Of a stretch of DNA of 64,000 nt, positions 40,725 through 49,450 are shown in pieces; within the stretch, counting starts at the first letter, position 1, and each line of letters starts with the position of its first letter. Made by a program: the position numbers and the translations under genes. The stretch is from Clostridia bacterium. GTDB lineage: Bacteria > Bacillota > Clostridia > RUG12999. The DNA is taken from contig JAAWTG010000001.1 of NCBI GenBank assembly GCA_022801925.1, positions 62,001-126,000 of the forward strand. The letters run 5' to 3'. Below the pieces are notes generated by a model. The model was given only the letters and a program-made list of their open reading frames with translations. It did no database searches and was not told the DNA's origin.

Positions 40725-41089
40725 TAGCGGGTCTTGGGACAGATATTGTAGAAATCAGCCGGATTGCGCACAGCATGGAGAAAAAACGGTTTTTGCAGGA
40801 CTATTTTGGACAAGAAGAACACGCCATGCTGCAAGAACGTGGGTTTCCTGTGGAATCTGTGGCGGCAAATTTTGCGGCAAAAGAAGCGTTTGCCAAAAGT
40901 CTGGGGACGGGGGTACGCGGCTTTTTGCTGCGGGAGGTACAGGTGCTACGCGGCGATTTGGGAGAAGTGATATTACAGCTGGAGGGAAACGCGGCGGCAC
41001 TTGCGCAAGCACATGGGTTGACACGTTTTCATGTGAGCGTGTCCCATTGCGGGGAGTATGCCGTGGCAACGGTGATTGCAGAATCGTAA
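40721..41089 (+). CDS. acpS: Holo-[acyl-carrier-protein] synthase
   Basis: Transfers 4'-phosphopantetheine from CoA to apo-ACP. 122 residues, normal AcpS length. Mg-binding Asp in GLGTDIVEISRI (Asp8) and Glu in NFAAKEAFAKSLGTG, plus the C-terminal VSVSHCGEYAVATVI. Start ATG 40721 overlaps the previous stop. acpS followed by nnr is a common Firmicutes arrangement. Confidence 0.96.
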   Translation: MIAGLGTDIVEISRIAHSMEKKRFLQDYFGQEEHAMLQERGFPVESVAANFAAKEAFAKSLGTGVRGFLLREVQVLRGDLGEVILQLEGNAAALAQAHGLTRFHVSVSHCGEYAVATVIAES

Positions 41090-41133
41090 CGGTTGCCGCA
41101 GAATAAAAAATGACGGCGGAGAAGGTGAGAAGT

Positions 41134-42633
41134 GTGAAACGGCTTATCACAGCGAAACAAATGAAACATCTGGACGCCCTTTGTACCTCGGAGGCAGGCA
41201 TCAGCGGCTTGCTGTTAATGGAGAATGCGGCGCTAGAAGCGGTTCATGCGATGGAACAACAGTTTGGAAGGCTCGGCGGGCGGCAGTTTATCATTGTTTG
41301 CGGCAAGGGGAACAATGCCGGAGACGGATTCGCCATGGCGCGCCATTTGCAAAACCGCGGCGGCAGAGTGGAGATTGTGTTTTTGAATGATGGTGAGGAA
41401 TTGCCGCCTGACGCGCGGACGAATTATGACATCGCGCAAAATATGGGAATCATCGTCAGCGGGGAATTTCCAGCGGAACTGGAGACAGACGCGGTGATTG
41501 TTGATGCCATCTTTGGCATTGGCGTACACGGAGAGATTACCGACCGCACGTACCGCAGTGCGATAGAATGGATTAACCAGAGCGGCGCGGCGGTGGTGGC
41601 GGTGGATATCCCAAGCGGCATTGACGCAGACCGCGGCAGTGTTTGCGGATGCGCCGTGAAAGCAGATTTGACCTGCACGTTTGCATTTTGCAAGCCGGGT
41701 CTGGCGGTGCTGCCCGGGGCGGCATATGCGGGCAAAGTGGCAGTCTGCCACATATCTACGCCGGACTATGTAGCAAATATGGAGCCGGCAGACACATTTT
41801 TGCTGGAAGAAGATTGTTTGCAGCTTCCACCCGTCGCGCCCGATGCAAATAAAGGGAGCATGGGACGTGTGTGTATCGTTGCGGGCAGTACCGGCATGAC
41901 AGGGGCTGCCTGTTTGGCAGCGGAAGCGGCGCTGCGGACGGGGGCGGGGTTAATTCGTGTGGCGGCACCGCGAAATTTGAATGCGGTGTTAGAGGTGAAA
42001 TTAACAGAACAGATGACGGTTCCCCTTCCGGCAGACCATCAGCTGGACGAATCGTGTCTGGATATGGTGCGGCGGCAGTGCAGACAGTCGGACGTACTGC
42101 TTTTGGGACCGGGGCTGGGGCGTGCGCCGGAAACGGAACGTGCGGTGCAGCAAGTGGTGAGAGAAACAGAAATTCCAATCATTCTTGATGCAGATGGCAT
42201 AAATGCAGTTAGCCGGAATATAAATATACTACAAGAAAAACAGGCACCTGTGATAGTAACGCCCCATCCGGGCGAATTTGCAAGGCTTACAGGATTGCCG
42301 GTGGCAGAAATCCAACAAGACCGGCTGAGACTGGCACGTACGTTTGCAGTGCAGTATGACGTGGTCTTAGTCCTCAAAGGAGCAAAAACCATTATTGCAT
42401 ATCCCGACGGGACGGTATATGTAAACCCGACGGGAAATCCGGGCATGGCAACGGGCGGCAGCGGCGACGTGCTGGCGGGCATCATTGCGGCGCTGGAAGC
42501 GCGCGGTGTTCCGAATAGTGCGGCGGTTGGAACATTTCTGCATGGCATGGCGGGTGACCGTGCGGCGGTGGAACTGGGAATGGCTTATATGGCGCCAACG
42601 GACATCATTCGTCATCTGTCCGGCTGTTTGTAA
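41134..42633 (+). CDS. nnr: Bifunctional NAD(P)H-hydrate epimerase / ADP-dependent dehydratase
   Basis: Repairs hydrated NAD(P)H. The N-terminal YjeF/NnrE epimerase domain (about 1-205) has GKGNNAGDGFAMARHL and AVDIPSGIDAD. The C-terminal NnrD dehydratase (about 215-499) has HPGEFARLTG and GNPGMATGGSGDVLAG. GTG 41134 (MKRLITAKQM) is preferred because family members begin there and AAGGTGAG precedes it; ATG 41110 gives 8 more residues without a ribosome site. Confidence 0.95.
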   Translation: MKRLITAKQMKHLDALCTSEAGISGLLLMENAALEAVHAMEQQFGRLGGRQFIIVCGKGNNAGDGFAMARHLQNRGGRVEIVFLNDGEELPPDARTNYDIAQNMGIIVSGEFPAELETDAVIVDAIFGIGVHGEITDRTYRSAIEWINQSGAAVVAVDIPSGIDADRGSVCGCAVKADLTCTFAFCKPGLAVLPGAAYAGKVAVCHISTPDYVANMEPADTFLLEEDCLQLPPVAPDANKGSMGRVCIVAGSTGMTGAACLAAEAALRTGAGLIRVAAPRNLNAVLEVKLTEQMTVPLPADHQLDESCLDMVRRQCRQSDVLLLGPGLGRAPETERAVQQVVRETEIPIILDADGINAVSRNINILQEKQAPVIVTPHPGEFARLTGLPVAEIQQDRLRLARTFAVQYDVVLVLKGAKTIIAYPDGTVYVNPTGNPGMATGGSGDVLAGIIAALEARGVPNSAAVGTFLHGMAGDRAAVELGMAYMAPTDIIRHLSGCL

Positions 42634-42657
42634 GCGGGAAAGGATTGCTGGAATTTG

Positions 42658-43284
42658 ATGCGAAAAGCAGTATGTGTATCGTTACTAATGATAATGCTGG
42701 CTTTCAGCGGATGCTCAAACATGAAGATAAGCTATGATGTGTATGAACGGCTGTATCAGGCGTATAACAGTATGGTCTCTTACGAGGCGGAAGTGGAAGT
42801 CACATCATTTTCCAATCATTCCAAGAATGTTTATGTCGCAAAACAATATTTCAAAGACCCTGGTAAAATGCGCAGCGACGTTCTTTCGCCGCAACCGGTG
42901 GAGGGCGTGCAAACCGTGATTAACGGAGACCGTGCGCAGATTTTACAACCGGGAAGCGGCGGGAATTTGACATTGTCGGAACTGAAAAACGGGGATTCCA
43001 ATTTTTTGTTTTTAAACACCTTTTTTTCGCTCTATTATAAATCAGAAAGCACTTCTGTCAGTGTGAACAACACAGCGGAGGGAGAAATGATTGTTCTGGA
43101 GACGGAAACAGGTTTATCGAATCCATACCGCAGCAATATGCGGCTGAAAGTCAGCAGCAAAACGCTGAATCCTGTTCAGATGGATATTTTGGGCAAAGAC
43201 GGCGAAGTGTATATGACGGTCATATATAAATCGTTTACGCCAAATAAACCAATGGAAGACAGTTTGTTTGAAATCAAGGAGTAG
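42658..43284 (+). CDS. GerS-like germination lipoprotein
   Basis: Exported lipoprotein of 208 residues with lipobox LAFSGC and a LolA/LppX-like beta-sheet body (AEVEVTSFSNHSKNVYVAKQ, YFKDPGKMRSDV, LETETGLSNPYRSNM). In Clostridioides difficile the lipoprotein GerS, needed with CwlD for cortex modification and germination, is encoded next to alr2; the same gene pair occurs here, with alr seven bases downstream. Start ATG 42658 (TTG 42655 is adjacent), AAAGGA upstream. Assignment rests on fold pattern plus context. Confidence 0.75.
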   Translation: MRKAVCVSLLMIMLAFSGCSNMKISYDVYERLYQAYNSMVSYEAEVEVTSFSNHSKNVYVAKQYFKDPGKMRSDVLSPQPVEGVQTVINGDRAQILQPGSGGNLTLSELKNGDSNFLFLNTFFSLYYKSESTSVSVNNTAEGEMIVLETETGLSNPYRSNMRLKVSSKTLNPVQMDILGKDGEVYMTVIYKSFTPNKPMEDSLFEIKE

Positions 43285-43291
43285 TTAGAAC

Positions 43292-44467
43292 ATGGAAACG
43301 CAAATGATAACAAAAGGCAGCAGAACATGGGCGGAAATAGATTTGGACGCAGCAGCATATAATATGAATCAAATCCGCGCGATTACAAATGCAAAGATTC
43401 TGGCAGTTGTCAAGGCGGATGGCTATGGACATGGCTGCATTCATATGGCAAAAACTGCGCTGGAATGCGGCGCGGCATATTTGGGTGTTGCGTGTATTGA
43501 TGAAGCGCGGCAGCTGCGGCGGCATGGTATTTCAGCACCCATTTTGATTTTGGGATATACCGAGCGGGAGGATTTGTCGGAAGCGGTGAAGTATGACGTG
43601 ACGGTGGCGGTCTATTCCTATGAAAATGCGCAGGCGCTCAGCCATGCGGCGGCGCAACAGAGCAAGACCGCAAAAATTCATTTGAAAATTGATACCGGAA
43701 TGAACCGTATTGGACTGATGGCAGAGCGGGAAGAATCGGTGGAGGAAGCCGTGAAAATTGCGGCTTTGCCGTGCGTAGAAGTGGAAGGGGTTTTCAGCCA
43801 TTTTTCCTGTTCAGACGAGCCGGATAATCCATATACGCAGTTGCAGTTTGACCGTTTTATGGCATTTTGCGCCAAGCTGGAAGCGCGTGGGATACGTCCC
43901 GGTCTGCGGCATATCTGCAACAGTGCGGCAACGATTTTATATCCGGAAATGCATTTGGATATGGTGCGCCCCGGTATTATTTTATATGGTTCCTATCCAT
44001 CGGAGGAGGTGCGGCGGGAAGGATTCTCTCTGCGCCCGGTGATGAGCGTGAAAGCGCATGTGACGCGGGTGGAAACGGTAAAAAAAGGCAGCATTGTCAG
44101 CTATGGCGGCACCTATGAAGCGGAACAAGATGTGAAAATTGCAACGGTTCCGATTGGATATGCGGACGGATATCCGCGCATTCTCTCCGGTAAGGCGCAT
44201 ATGATTGCAGGCGGGGAGCGCGCGCAAATTGTTGGAAGAATTTGTATGGATCAATGTATGATTCGCCTTTCAGAAGGGAATACTGTTTGTGTGGAGGAGG
44301 AAGTGGTTATCATTGGCAATCAAAACGGATTGTCTGTTCAGGCAGAGCAGCTCGCACAGCAGATGGGGTCGATTTCTTATGAGTTGTTTTGTATGATTGG
44401 CAAACGCGTTCCCAGAATTTATTTGAAAGGAGGAAGCATATGCGATGTGGTTCGCTTTTTGGCGTAA
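43292..44467 (+). CDS. alr: Alanine racemase
   Basis: PLP enzyme making D-alanine for peptidoglycan and for spore physiology. 391 residues. PLP lysine in AVVKADGYGHG (Lys42 region), substrate region HICNSAATILYPEMHLDMVRPG split by the barrel, and a C-terminal beta domain with catalytic Tyr in SYGGTYEAEQ. AAGGAG precedes ATG 43292. Followed by ndoAI-ndoA, the same order as in Bacillus. Confidence 0.97.
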   Translation: METQMITKGSRTWAEIDLDAAAYNMNQIRAITNAKILAVVKADGYGHGCIHMAKTALECGAAYLGVACIDEARQLRRHGISAPILILGYTEREDLSEAVKYDVTVAVYSYENAQALSHAAAQQSKTAKIHLKIDTGMNRIGLMAEREESVEEAVKIAALPCVEVEGVFSHFSCSDEPDNPYTQLQFDRFMAFCAKLEARGIRPGLRHICNSAATILYPEMHLDMVRPGIILYGSYPSEEVRREGFSLRPVMSVKAHVTRVETVKKGSIVSYGGTYEAEQDVKIATVPIGYADGYPRILSGKAHMIAGGERAQIVGRICMDQCMIRLSEGNTVCVEEEVVIIGNQNGLSVQAEQLAQQMGSISYELFCMIGKRVPRIYLKGGSICDVVRFLA

Positions 44468-44484
44468 AAAGACGGCGGAATTGG

Positions 44485-44525
44485 TGTAAATTGCATTTGC
44501 AATTTACATAAAGATATAGTATACT
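44485..44525 (+). promoter_or_regulatory. Promoter with palindrome before ndoAI
   Basis: The hairpin TGTAAATTGC (44485-44494)/GCAATTTACA (44499-44508) contains the -35 TTGCAA (44497-44502); 17 bases later TATACT (44520-44525) forms the -10. The palindrome could be an operator for the RHH antitoxin or a weak alr terminator. The remaining leader to 44737 shows no gene. Confidence 0.5.
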
Positions 44526-44737
44526 ATATACGGGCGATAAGTTGGAGGATAAAATACAGACGGAAAGGCGGCGTGGGTCGTATTTGAAAACTTTAGACCG
44601 TATTACAAAAAAATAGGATACAATTTCAAATACAAGCATATACTATAAAAGGAGCACCCATAAGGTCCGAGGTTGGTATTTTATTCAAGCTTAAAATATC
44701 CACACTGTAAAAGGTATGGAGCGAGGGGGCGTAATGA

Positions 44738-45013
44738 TTGCCGCAGTTAAAGAAAATTTTAATCACCCTTCCGAATTCTCTGCTTGAAGAAGTAGATGCG
44801 CTGGCATTACAAGAAAATACAAACCGTAGCGAATTTATTCGGGAAGCTATGAAGTATTATATTAAATACAAAAAAAACTTAGAGATTAAAGAAAGATTAA
44901 AAAAGGGATATCAGGAAATGGGCGAGATAAATCTTGCCATTGCCGAAATGTGTTTTGAAGCCGATAACAAACAATTAGACGGATATGAGGAAAAATTGGC
45001 GGAGTGTGAATAA
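44738..45013 (+). CDS. ndoAI: Ribbon-helix-helix antitoxin (NdoAI/MazE type)
   Basis: 91-residue CopG-like protein. The RHH DNA-binding part, about 3-42, reads [19 protein letters not shown] then [16 protein letters not shown]; the helical C-terminus should bind and neutralise the toxin. Start TTG 44738 lies 10 bases after GAGGGGG; the nearby ATG 44734 is out of frame. The toxin gene starts 2 bases after the stop. Position after alr matches Bacillus ndoAI. Confidence 0.9.
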   Translation: MPQLKKILITLPNSLLEEVDALALQENTNRSEFIREAMKYYIKYKKNLEIKERLKKGYQEMGEINLAIAEMCFEADNKQLDGYEEKLAECE

Positions 45014-45015
45014 TT

Positions 45016-45363
45016 GTGATAGTTAAAAGAGGAGATATCTATTATGCAGATCTCAGTCCTGTTATAGGTTCAGAACAAGGAGGCGTCCGACCTGTGTTGG
45101 TTGTGCAGAACGATGTGGGAAATAAGTATAGCCCGACCATCATTGCGGCGGCGATAACGTCGCAGATTAATAAGGCGAAACTTCCGACGCATATCGAAAT
45201 CAGTGCAGAAGAATATGGTCTTACCAAAGATTCTGTGATTCTGCTGGAACAAATCCGCACGATTGACAAACGGCGTCTCAGAGAAAAAATCGGTCATTTA
45301 GATGAAACTTTGATGGAAAAGGTCAACGAAGCAATTAATATCAGTTTTGGTTTAAATGATTAA
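45016..45363 (+). CDS. ndoA: MazF-type endoribonuclease toxin
   Basis: 115-residue sequence-specific mRNA interferase. [22 protein letters not shown] contains the catalytic Arg region split by the loop, and [10 protein letters not shown] contains the conserved Thr/Ser. The rest ([25 protein letters not shown]) matches MazF/NdoA closely, so the toxin looks intact. GTG 45016 is the start, coupled to the antitoxin stop. Stress response is the usual role. Confidence 0.95.
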   Translation: MIVKRGDIYYADLSPVIGSEQGGVRPVLVVQNDVGNKYSPTIIAAAITSQINKAKLPTHIEISAEEYGLTKDSVILLEQIRTIDKRRLREKIGHLDETLMEKVNEAINISFGLND

Positions 45364-45410
45364 AGGGAACAAACAGACAAAAAGGAACTACTTTAAAGGG
45401 GGCAAAACAA

Positions 45411-45848
45411 ATGAAGAAATCGTTTTTTGCAGGGATGACGCTATCATTGGCGATTATGATAGTGTTTGCGGTGGTGGTCATTGCCGCGCCGGGTTCAGAA
45501 GAGGACCCTGTGGTGTCCGTTAGTTATCTGGAAAATATTTTCATGACAAAGGTACAGAGTTACATAGATCAAAAAGCTGTACCGCAATATGACGTCGTGA
45601 CGCTGAAAGAAGGACAAACCCTGATGGCAGAAAAAGGGACAGAGCTGATTCTGCGTATGGGAACAGCAAACGTGATTGCTTCGCAAAAGGGCGGTCTTTC
45701 TGATGTGACGGGTGGTGTGGACATCGCGGATGGCGGGCAAATGCCATCGAACCATTTGCTGATTGTACCGCTTGGCGATGGTCGCGGTGTGAAAGCGACT
45801 GCGGCGGAAGTATTGGTGATGGTACGCGGCGGGTACACGATTCAATAG
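45411..45848 (+). CDS. Exported protein of unknown function
   Basis: 145 residues with an N-terminal hydrophobic helix (about 8-26, ending VVVIAAPG) that is a signal peptide or anchor. The body has a conserved-looking beta core: YDVVTLKEGQTLMAEKGTELILR, GGLSDVTGGVDIADG, PSNHLLIVPLGDGRGVKA and a C-terminal VRGGYTIQ. I recall similar short exported proteins in Clostridia, all unnamed. An AAAGGGGGC site precedes ATG 45411. A terminator follows, so it may be the last gene of the alr-ndoA run. Function not inferable. Confidence 0.7.
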   Translation: MKKSFFAGMTLSLAIMIVFAVVVIAAPGSEEDPVVSVSYLENIFMTKVQSYIDQKAVPQYDVVTLKEGQTLMAEKGTELILRMGTANVIASQKGGLSDVTGGVDIADGGQMPSNHLLIVPLGDGRGVKATAAEVLVMVRGGYTIQ

Positions 45849-45861
45849 CAAGAATAAACGG

Positions 45862-45897
45862 TGAGACCACTTCGGCAAGAGGTGGTCTTATTTTTTT
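45862..45897 (+). terminator. Terminator after the exported protein gene
   Basis: AGACCACTTC (45864-45873) pairs with GAGGTGGTCT (45879-45888) with one mismatch, followed by TATTTTTTTG. Confidence 0.85.
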
Positions 45898-45974
45898 GCA
45901 TAGAAGGCTTGCAACGGAGAAAAAATCATGGTAGGATAGAAGAAGAGAAAATATTGATAAGGGGATTGACAGCT

Positions 45975-46226
45975 ATGCAGAGTGATTTGACAAACATTCC
46001 GGGAGTGGGAAAAAATATTGCGCAGGACTTCATGAACATTGGTATCTCTTGCGTTGCGGATTTAAAAGGAAAAGACCCGGAGGAACTATATCAAAAAAGT
46101 TGTCTATATGAAGGGGCTGTGCAGGATCGCTGTTTGCTTTATGTTTACCGGTTGGCGGTATATTATGCGGAGAATGAAACCTATGAGGCTGAAAAACTGA
46201 AATGGTGGAATTGGAAAGACAAATAG
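45975..46226 (+). CDS. Helix-hairpin-helix protein (Cdd1-like)
   Basis: 83-residue protein. The helix-hairpin-helix LTNIPGVGKNIAQDFMNIGI lies at about 5-24; LKGKDPEELYQKSCLYEGAVQDRCLLYVYRLAVYYA split over the rest matches the Cdd1/'pathogenicity locus' family. That name is historical and no virulence role is implied. Start ATG 45975 follows AAGGGG; the frame upstream to 45861 runs through a terminator and is rejected. Nucleic-acid binding is likely; role unknown. Confidence 0.75.
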   Translation: MQSDLTNIPGVGKNIAQDFMNIGISCVADLKGKDPEELYQKSCLYEGAVQDRCLLYVYRLAVYYAENETYEAEKLKWWNWKDK

Positions 46227-46265
46227 GCGGGCGAACAGAATTTCCTGAAAAATAGGAAAAAAGAT

Positions 46266-46294
46266 TTGATATATCTTCCATTATGTGGTATAAT
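46266..46294 (+). promoter_or_regulatory. Sigma-A promoter facing the repeat element
   Basis: TTGATA (46266-46271), 17-base spacer, TATAAT (46289-46294). The first ATG of asnA is about 520 bases downstream, and the predicted start (about 46301) lies just before the first inverted repeat. Confidence 0.65.
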
Positions 46295-46314
46295 ATACGC
46301 AGGAGCGTTTTCGA

Positions 46315-46703
46315 AAGGGGGACTAATTCCGGCTTGTTTTACTCGCCGTCATATCGTCCCCCTTGTTACCCTCTGGGGCACGCGCGGAATCCCCCAATTA
46401 TCGCTACGGATATTTCTTCCCTTGAAAATGTCCTCCGACTTTGTGTAAAGCACAAAGTCTCCCCCTCTTACTTTTCTTGGGAAGAAATATTCTCCGCTCT
46501 TTGTCCCGTCAAAGTCTCCCGATTTGCCTCCCGCCTCGCCTCCCTTGCCTAAAGGGAGGTGGCAGCCGCAGGCTGGCGGAGGGATACAAAGGGAGGGGGA
46601 CCAAACGAAGTTTGGTGGAGGGATATGCGCGGTACTCCGAACGCTGTAGGGTATGAAATCTTCGGCACGCGCGTGCCCCAGAGGGTATGTCCGAAGATTT
46701 CAT
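46315..46703. repeat. Structured non-coding repeat element with nested inverted repeats
   Basis: This 390-base stretch has no supported gene. Inverted repeats: AAGGGGGAC 46315-46323/46356-46364; 20-base perfect pair 46367-46386/46668-46687; ATATTTCTTCCC 46410-46421/46479-46490 enclosing GACTTTGTG 46437-46445/46451-46459; CCTCCCTT/AAAGGGAGG around 46539-46559; ATGAAATCTTCGG 46653-46665/46691-46703. Two tandem units, 46551-46587 and 46588-46626, share AAAGGGAGGkGG and GGyGGAGGGATAy ends around different small hairpins. Resembles intergenic repeats I recall from Clostridia; a MITE-like or RNA-structured element. Confidence 0.75.
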
Positions 46704-46819
46704 GAATGAGAAAGCGCCGCCGAATCGTTTCAACGCTTCGCTCGGAACCGGCGATACGATTATGATAGAATGAAAAAATATGAGATTACATAAATCATGG
46801 ACTACAGGAGGTTTGATGC

Positions 46820-47830
46820 ATGTCAACACAGCTACTTTTGCCGGAGGGATACCATTCTTCACTTAGTTTGAGGGATACGGTATCTGCAATTAAATTGATT
46901 AAAGACTATTTTGAAGCACAGCTCGCCGGCGCATTGCGCCTGCAAAGAGTGTCAGCTCCACTGTTTGTGCGACCGGAAAGCGGTTTGAATGATAATTTGA
47001 ACGGAAGCGAACGACCTGTGTCGTTTGATATACCGGCAGTGGGGAGTAATGTGGAGATTGTGCATTCGCTGGCAAAATGGAAACGGATGGCGCTCAAACG
47101 ATACGGATTTGAGCCCGGTTATGGATTATATACGGATATGAATGCAATCCGGCGAGATGAAGAGACGGATAATCTGCATTCTGTTTATGTAGACCAGTGG
47201 GATTGGGAAAAAGTGATTGAAAAATCTCAGCGCAATTTGGAAACGTTGAAAACAACTGTTGAGACAATATATGGCGCGATGCGCAAGACACAGCAATATG
47301 TTTGTGATCGCTATCCTTCTGTGAAAAATAACATGCCGGAGCGGCTTACGTTTATCACGGCGCAGGAATTGGAGAACCGCTATCCGGAATTGACGCCCAA
47401 AGAACGCGAGAATCGGGCAGCAAAGGAATATGGCGCGATTTTTGTTATTGGAATCGGTGATAAACTTGATTCGGGGGAAAAACATGACGGACGTGCACCG
47501 GACTATGATGACTGGACGCTCAACGGAGATATTTTGTGCTGGTTCCCATTGCTGGACTGCGCGTTTGAATTATCCTCCATGGGAGTGCGTGTAGATGAAG
47601 AAGCGCTGCGCACACAACTGGAAAAAGCAAATTGTCAGGAGAGAATGGAGTTGGATTTCCACAAGCAATTGTTGGAAGGAAAGCTGCCTTATACCATTGG
47701 CGGCGGAATCGGACAGTCACGGCTATGTATGTATATGTTATCAAAGGCGCATATCGGTGAAGTGCAATCATCTGTGTGGCCGGACGAAACAATGGAGCAG
47801 TGCGCCGCACATCAGATAAATTTACTTTAA
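46820..47830 (+). CDS. asnA: Aspartate-ammonia ligase
   Basis: Makes asparagine from aspartate and ammonia with ATP; 336 residues, the normal AsnA length. Class II synthetase-like fold: [48 protein letters not shown] and the C-terminal [20 protein letters not shown] precedes ATG 46820. asnS follows after 28 bases, so asparagine is made and charged from one operon. No T-box is recognised upstream. Confidence 0.97.
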   Translation: MSTQLLLPEGYHSSLSLRDTVSAIKLIKDYFEAQLAGALRLQRVSAPLFVRPESGLNDNLNGSERPVSFDIPAVGSNVEIVHSLAKWKRMALKRYGFEPGYGLYTDMNAIRRDEETDNLHSVYVDQWDWEKVIEKSQRNLETLKTTVETIYGAMRKTQQYVCDRYPSVKNNMPERLTFITAQELENRYPELTPKERENRAAKEYGAIFVIGIGDKLDSGEKHDGRAPDYDDWTLNGDILCWFPLLDCAFELSSMGVRVDEEALRTQLEKANCQERMELDFHKQLLEGKLPYTIGGGIGQSRLCMYMLSKAHIGEVQSSVWPDETMEQCAAHQINLL

Positions 47831-47858
47831 TATTTATGAAAAGGATTGATTAGTAGCT

Positions 47859-49253
47859 ATGAAGCGGACAGAAATCAAAAAACTATATCGGAATACACAG
47901 GAATTTGCAGACCAAACTGTAACCATTGCGGGCTGGGTAAGAACGATTCGTTCGTCAAAAGCATTTGGATTCATTGAACTCAATGACGGAAGCTTTTTCA
48001 AAGGTTTGCAGGTGGTGTTTGAAGCGGAAAAAATCAGCAATTTTGCAGAAATAGAAAAACTGAATGTAGGTTCTGCGCTGGTGGTAACAGGGAAACTGGA
48101 ACTGACGCCGCAGGCAAAACAGCCGTTTGAAATCAAAGCAGAATCCATTGAAGTGGAGGGAACCTCCACGCCGGACTATCCGCTACAGAAAAAACGTCAC
48201 TCTATGGAGTTTTTGCGTACCATTGCGCATTTGCGTCCCAGAACCAACATGTTTTCTGCGGCATTTCGTGTCCGGTCAGTGGCGGCATATGCTCTGCACA
48301 AATTTTTCAATGAGAATGGTTTCGTGTATGTGCACACGCCGATTGTCACAGGAAGCGACTGTGAAGGGGCGGGAGAAATGTTCCGTATCACAACGCTGGA
48401 CGCAAAAAATCCGCCGCTGAAAGAAGATGGCAGCGTGAATTTTGAAGAAGATTTCTTTGGAAAAGCGGCGAACTTAACGGTGAGTGGACAGCTGAACGCG
48501 GAAACTTTTTGCATGGGATTTGGCAAAGTCTATACGTTTGGGCCAACGTTCCGTGCGGAAAACTCCAATACGGCGCGCCATGCGGCGGAGTTTTGGATGT
48601 TGGAGCCGGAAATTGCGTTTGCAGACTTGCAGGACGACATGGATTTGGCAGAATCTATGCTGAAATATGTGATTGAATATTGTATGGAAAACGCAAGAGA
48701 AGAATTGGAATTTTTCAACCAGTTTGTGGACAAAGGATTGTTGGAACGCCTGAATCACATTGTCTGCAGTGATTTTGGACATGTGACCTATACGCAGGCG
48801 ATTGAACTGTTGGAAAAACAAAAAGACAAGTTTGAATATCCTGTTTATTGGGGCGCGGATTTGCAGACGGAACACGAACGGTACCTAACAGAAGAAGTGT
48901 TTCAAAAACCTGTGTTTGTGACAGACTATCCGAAAGAAATCAAAGCGTTTTATATGCGCCAGAACGATGACGGTAAAACCGTTGCGGCAATGGATTGTTT
49001 GGTGCCGGGCATTGGTGAAATCATTGGCGGCAGTCAACGTGAAGAACGGCTGGATGTGTTGCTTGCGAAAATGAAAGAATTGGATTTGCATGAAGAAGAT
49101 TATAGTTGGTATCTGGATTTGCGCAAATATGGCGGTACGAAACATGCCGGATTTGGTTTAGGGTTTGAACGGCTGATTATGTATTTGACAGGAATATCCA
49201 ATATCCGCGATGTATTACCGTTCCCAAGAACGGTTGGCAACTGCGAATTTTAA
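47859..49253 (+). CDS. asnS: Asparaginyl-tRNA synthetase
   Basis: Class IIb synthetase of 464 residues. An N-terminal OB-fold anticodon domain (about 1-110, [24 protein letters not shown] split by the beta barrel), motif 2 with [25 protein letters not shown], and motif 3 [15 protein letters not shown]. The [11 protein letters not shown] signature separates it from AspRS. ATG 47859, AAGGATTG upstream. Second gene of asnA-asnS. Confidence 0.97.
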   Translation: MKRTEIKKLYRNTQEFADQTVTIAGWVRTIRSSKAFGFIELNDGSFFKGLQVVFEAEKISNFAEIEKLNVGSALVVTGKLELTPQAKQPFEIKAESIEVEGTSTPDYPLQKKRHSMEFLRTIAHLRPRTNMFSAAFRVRSVAAYALHKFFNENGFVYVHTPIVTGSDCEGAGEMFRITTLDAKNPPLKEDGSVNFEEDFFGKAANLTVSGQLNAETFCMGFGKVYTFGPTFRAENSNTARHAAEFWMLEPEIAFADLQDDMDLAESMLKYVIEYCMENAREELEFFNQFVDKGLLERLNHIVCSDFGHVTYTQAIELLEKQKDKFEYPVYWGADLQTEHERYLTEEVFQKPVFVTDYPKEIKAFYMRQNDDGKTVAAMDCLVPGIGEIIGGSQREERLDVLLAKMKELDLHEEDYSWYLDLRKYGGTKHAGFGLGFERLIMYLTGISNIRDVLPFPRTVGNCEF

Positions 49254-49256
49254 ATA

Positions 49257-49294
49257 AAAAAAGGGGTGTCGTGCCAGCGCGGCACCCCTTTTGG
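49257..49294 (+). terminator. Terminator after asnS
   Basis: AAAGGGGTGTCG (from 49260) pairs with CGGCACCCCTTT (to 49291) with one G-U. A tract before, TTTT at the 3' end. Confidence 0.85.
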
Positions 49295-49450
49295 GAATGT
49301 GAGCGAAGAGACAGATTAGCTAAAACAAATCAGGGACAGAACAAAAAAGTTCCCCCAAATGAGAATGATTTGTGCTAAGCGGATTCAACTCTCTTATGCC
49401 TAGCCAATGCCAAAATGAAAAGCAGATAAGAGCGATAGGAGGTGCAGCCG

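Noticed and set aside
46551-46626. CRISPR-like tandem units
   Set aside because: Only two units, no spacer between them, the variable part is palindromic, and no cas genes are in the window.
46560-46640. T-box leader of asnA-asnS
   Set aside because: GGTGG appears, but the AGGGTGGNACCGCG core, the specifier stem and an antiterminator/terminator pair are not found.
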